NCBI GenBank assembly: GCA_023251435.1
Contig: JAHEYU010000005.1
Span: 90,588-154,587 of the forward strand
DNA: 64,000 bases
Reading direction: 5' to 3'
DNA from: Bacteroidota bacterium
GTDB taxonomy: Bacteria; Bacteroidota; Bacteroidia; Bacteroidales; Prolixibacteraceae
A program made the translations under genes and the position numbers. Positions 62,154 through 64,000 of the stretch are shown piece by piece. Position 1 is the first letter of the stretch, and every line of letters starts with the position of its first letter. A model generated the notes under the pieces. It was not told where the DNA came from. It did not search any database and worked only from the letters and a program-made list of their open reading frames with translations.

Positions 62154-62785
62154 ATCGAACTTCTTTCAATACTCCCTTTTACAATGTATAGTTTCAATAT
62201 CTCATCCCGACGGATTTCAAAGGGAGGATAGAACTTGTTTTCACTTTCACAGGTAACTGTTTCATCCGAACTGCCGGGCATAATATACTTGATCATCCGG
62301 TGATTCTCACAGGTGATGATCAGATAAATATGTCTATATTCAATGAAGCTTTGCTTCCACTCTTTGCAAATGGCAATTGATCCGTTCTGCAGGCTTGGAA
62401 ACATACTATCCCCCCATACATTTAGTGCAAAATCGCAATCCCCGAAGCCAGGTACACTAATTTCTTTGCATTCAGATTGCATCCACGTTTCAAACATGGA
62501 TGTATTGCCTGCCGATGCGTCAAGGTCATAATAAAGCATTGTTTTTATCCGGGTAGAATCGTTGCTGTTAATATGATTTGTAGGGTATCCGGAATTACCG
62601 ACAATTTCATCAATTGATACGTCTAATAATTTTGATAAATGAATTAGTTTTTCAATATTCGGTTGCGAATTATTCACCTCATAACTGCTGATTGTAGCCA
62701 CAGCAAGGCCCATTTTCTCCGCCAATTCCTTTTGCGACATCCTTTTTTCTATCCTTAAGTCTCTGATCTTTTCACCTATACCCAT
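62150..62785 (-). CDS. CI-type repressor (XRE HTH plus S24 peptidase domain)
   Basis: This 211-residue phage-type repressor has an N-terminal helix-turn-helix (KRMSQKELAEKMGLAVATIS, about 14-35) and a C-terminal LexA/CI-like domain. The presumed self-cleavage site is Ala-Gly in LDASAGNTSM. The catalytic Ser is in WGDSMFPSLQNG and the Lys in HRMIKYIMPG. Such proteins hold an element dormant until DNA damage activates RecA. It is divergent from the small genes at 62910 onward, as CI is from early genes. Its 3' end overlaps the integrase end by 4 bp (convergent). Confidence 0.93.
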   Translation of the reverse strand: MGIGEKIRDLRIEKRMSQKELAEKMGLAVATISSYEVNNSQPNIEKLIHLSKLLDVSIDEIVGNSGYPTNHINSNDSTRIKTMLYYDLDASAGNTSMFETWMQSECKEISVPGFGDCDFALNVWGDSMFPSLQNGSIAICKEWKQSFIEYRHIYLIITCENHRMIKYIMPGSSDETVTCESENKFYPPFEIRRDEILKLYIVKGSIERSSI

Positions 62786-62826
62786 GTTGATTACTTTATT
62801 TGAATATTTCTTTAATACTTGTTTGT

Positions 62827-62891
62827 TTATTCGATGTTACTTATACTTTTATCAAAGTAGCATTTAGACAAAACTAAGATAATTATTCGAT
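62827..62891. promoter_or_regulatory. Operator-like repeats in the repressor/early gene divergent region
   Basis: TTATTCGAT occurs twice as a direct repeat (62827-62835 and 62883-62891). Between them TGTTACTT (62835-62842) pairs with AAGTAGCA (62855-62862) with one mismatch. These are candidate repressor binding sites controlling the divergent transcripts. Confidence 0.4.
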
Positions 62892-62909
62892 AAATAAATA
62901 AATAAAGGT

Positions 62910-63125
62910 ATGATGAACGAAAAAAAAGACAAAAAAGCCATTAAAAAAGCACCAATCGCCCCAGTTTTAAAGGGTCTAGAACTATTCAAAACAGTGACCT
63001 ACCCAATTGCCAGAATGTCATCGGTTAGAACTACTGCGCAAATCATCCAAAGTGAGCATGGGATGAGATTTGTTACCCGGAAAAACAAAGAGACAAAAGT
63101 GATAGAAATAACCCGGATAAAATAG
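62910..63125 (+). CDS. Small element-encoded protein, unknown function
   Basis: This 71-residue, very basic protein begins MMNEKKDKKAIKKAPIAPVL and continues KGLELFKTVTYPIARMSSVR and FVTRKNKETKVIEITRIK. I do not recognise a family. It lies where an early phage-type gene (Cro- or excisionase-like) would sit, divergent from the repressor and directly before the next small gene (4 bp gap). An AAAGG motif lies just before the start. Its basic nature fits nucleic-acid binding, but this is speculation. Confidence 0.6.
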   Translation: MMNEKKDKKAIKKAPIAPVLKGLELFKTVTYPIARMSSVRTTAQIIQSEHGMRFVTRKNKETKVIEITRIK

Positions 63126-63129
63126 CGAC

Positions 63130-63477
63130 ATGGATAAAAGGATCATTCTTGAAGGACTTTCGCTGGAAGATTTTCAGGGCATTTTACGGGAAACAGTCAG
63201 GGAAGAGATTGCTGCCAACGACAATAAAAAGGTGGCTCCGATGACCAAGACCGAAGCCTGTCGCCAGTTGGGAATTACAAACAAGACACTTCAGAAAATA
63301 TTAAGAGAAATGAATTTAACTGAAGTTTTCCCTTCAGATATCAACAGAATTCTATTCAAATATCCGAAGTACATCAGAAAGGCAACCACGGCAAATCAAC
63401 CATGGGCGGACATTGAAGAAATTAAGTCTGGAAAGTATTTTTTAGAGACAATTACCGAATCAATTCAATCAGTTTAA
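63130..63477 (+). CDS. Small helix-turn-helix-like DNA-binding protein of the element
   Basis: This 115-residue protein has a charged N-terminus (GLSLEDFQGILRETVREEIA) followed by MTKTEACRQLGITNKTLQKI and LREMNLTEVFPSDINRILF, a pattern like the helix-turn-helix of excisionase or MerR-like proteins that act on one site. This N-terminal layout (REEIA...TKTEACR...) is common in small Bacteroidota element proteins. It probably controls excision or early genes; no direct evidence. It starts 4 bp after the preceding stop. Confidence 0.65.
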   Translation: MDKRIILEGLSLEDFQGILRETVREEIAANDNKKVAPMTKTEACRQLGITNKTLQKILREMNLTEVFPSDINRILFKYPKYIRKATTANQPWADIEEIKSGKYFLETITESIQSV

Positions 63478-63510
63478 AATTATCAACAATAATCAGCAAT
63501 AAAAAAGCAA

Positions 63511-64000
63511 ATGGAAAAAACAGCATTACAAATGTTCACTTCTACCGTGAAGAATGATGATGAATATATTTTTATCAAACCATTGTGCGATTTCTTCAAA
63601 ATTGACCCGGAGAATCAGGGGGATAAAATCAAAAATGACCTGATTTTGGCAAAATCTTCGGTAAAAAAGCCGAACAAAACACTGTTTGGTGACAACTACC
63701 CGCGGCTTTGTCTGGATAAAAAAGGTTTTATCCGATGGATTCAGCTATTGAACCCGAATATTATTGACAAGAATCTTCGTCCATCACTTTTGATATACCA
63801 GGAATTGATCTTCGAATTTTTATACGGTGCCGCCGAGGAACAGAAAATGATAGGGTCGCTCAATGCTAAACTTCAAAGCTTAAAAATGGATTACAGTTCG
63901 ATTGGTCATGAAATACGAATTACCCAGCAGCAATTGTTTGCCGCCCTGAACAAACGTTATCAATACAGCCTGCCTTTTGTAGATCCGAAAAAATCACTTG
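63511..64000 (+). CDS. Phage antirepressor-like protein (P22 AR N-terminal domain), 3' end missing
   Basis: The reading frame from ATG 63511 runs to the window end without a stop (163 codons). It starts KTALQMFTSTVKNDDEYIFI, then KPLCDFFKIDPENQGDKIKN, and LCLDKKGFIRWIQLLNPNII with RPSLLIYQELIFEFLYG. This is the pattern of the P22 antirepressor N-terminal domain: a short beta-region about a control residue set, then a W.W..N.P or LNP motif and a long helix. It implies phage-like ancestry for the element. Later residues look helical. The C-terminal part lies outside the window. Confidence 0.72.
   Translation, partial: MEKTALQMFTSTVKNDDEYIFIKPLCDFFKIDPENQGDKIKNDLILAKSSVKKPNKTLFGDNYPRLCLDKKGFIRWIQLLNPNIIDKNLRPSLLIYQELIFEFLYGAAEEQKMIGSLNAKLQSLKMDYSSIGHEIRITQQQLFAALNKRYQYSLPFVDPKKSL

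Noticed and set aside
1..64000. CRISPR array.
   Set aside because: No regularly spaced direct repeats of 25-40 bp were seen. The short repeats in the cco region are irregular and degenerate.
1..64000. Complete tRNA or rRNA genes.
   Set aside because: No full cloverleaf or rRNA stretch was recognised by eye. Only a tRNA-3'-end-like fragment at 60651-60672 was found.

Overview
This window comes from a Bacteroidota chromosome, probably a free-living member of the Bacteroidales/Marinilabiliales branch (inference; no rRNA is present). Supporting signs are a SusC/SusD pair with FecI/FecR regulators, a type IX secretion C-terminal sorting domain, a fused ccoN-ccoO gene, monoheme CcoP, promoters of the Bacteroidota form TTTG-N19/20-TAnnTTTG, and many lipoproteins. 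Base composition is moderate to AT-rich.

Layout. 1-1704 (minus): an ammonium operon of putative porin, PII protein and ammonium transporter (cut by the window edge). 2311-5083 (plus): an LTA-synthase-type phosphotransferase and a diacylglycerol-kinase-type lipid kinase. 5199-7937: two convergent Tat-exported aldo/keto reductases, one with a type IX sorting tail. 8097-16001 (plus): argH, then gltB and gltD, separated by a cluster of three hairpin repeats. 16241-18544 (plus): an unknown multi-pass membrane protein followed by a patatin-like lipase. 18554-33775 (minus): a long respiratory cluster. In transcription order it holds ccoI, ccoS, ccoNO, ccoQ, ccoP, ccoG, ccoH, a toxin-antitoxin pair, a SafE-like membrane protein, a SCO1 copper chaperone, the A2-type caa3 oxidase genes (subunits I, III, IV, II), heme O synthase and an HMA-domain lipoprotein. 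It therefore encodes a high-affinity cbb3 and a low-affinity caa3 oxidase with their copper and heme assembly factors. 33931-35022 (plus): rpsF-rpsR-rplI. 35208-36098: an exported unknown. 36171-40175 (minus): the 2-oxoglutarate dehydrogenase E1 and E2 genes.

40326-56775 (plus) is a polysaccharide utilization locus. It begins with a perfect 16-bp operator-like palindrome and encodes a DUF5060 clan-A glycosidase, a lipoprotein, an ECF sigma factor, a FecR anti-sigma factor, a SusC transducer with an STN domain, SusD, three GH43-type beta-propeller enzymes, a sialidase-fold/CBM9-like lipoprotein and a clan-A (GH5-like) glycosidase. It is followed by an anaerobic sulfatase maturase homologue (57109-58311) and a SUMF1-domain lipoprotein that lacks the formylglycine-generating cysteine pair (58335-59255).

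59278-64000 is mobile DNA. A decayed IS4-type transposase is joined to the 3' end of a 5'-truncated group II intron. Next come a tRNA-3'-end-like putative attachment site with a terminator, a tyrosine recombinase, an S24/XRE repressor, two small element genes and a P22 antirepressor-like gene that runs off the window. This looks like the left end of a prophage or integrative element that continues to the right.
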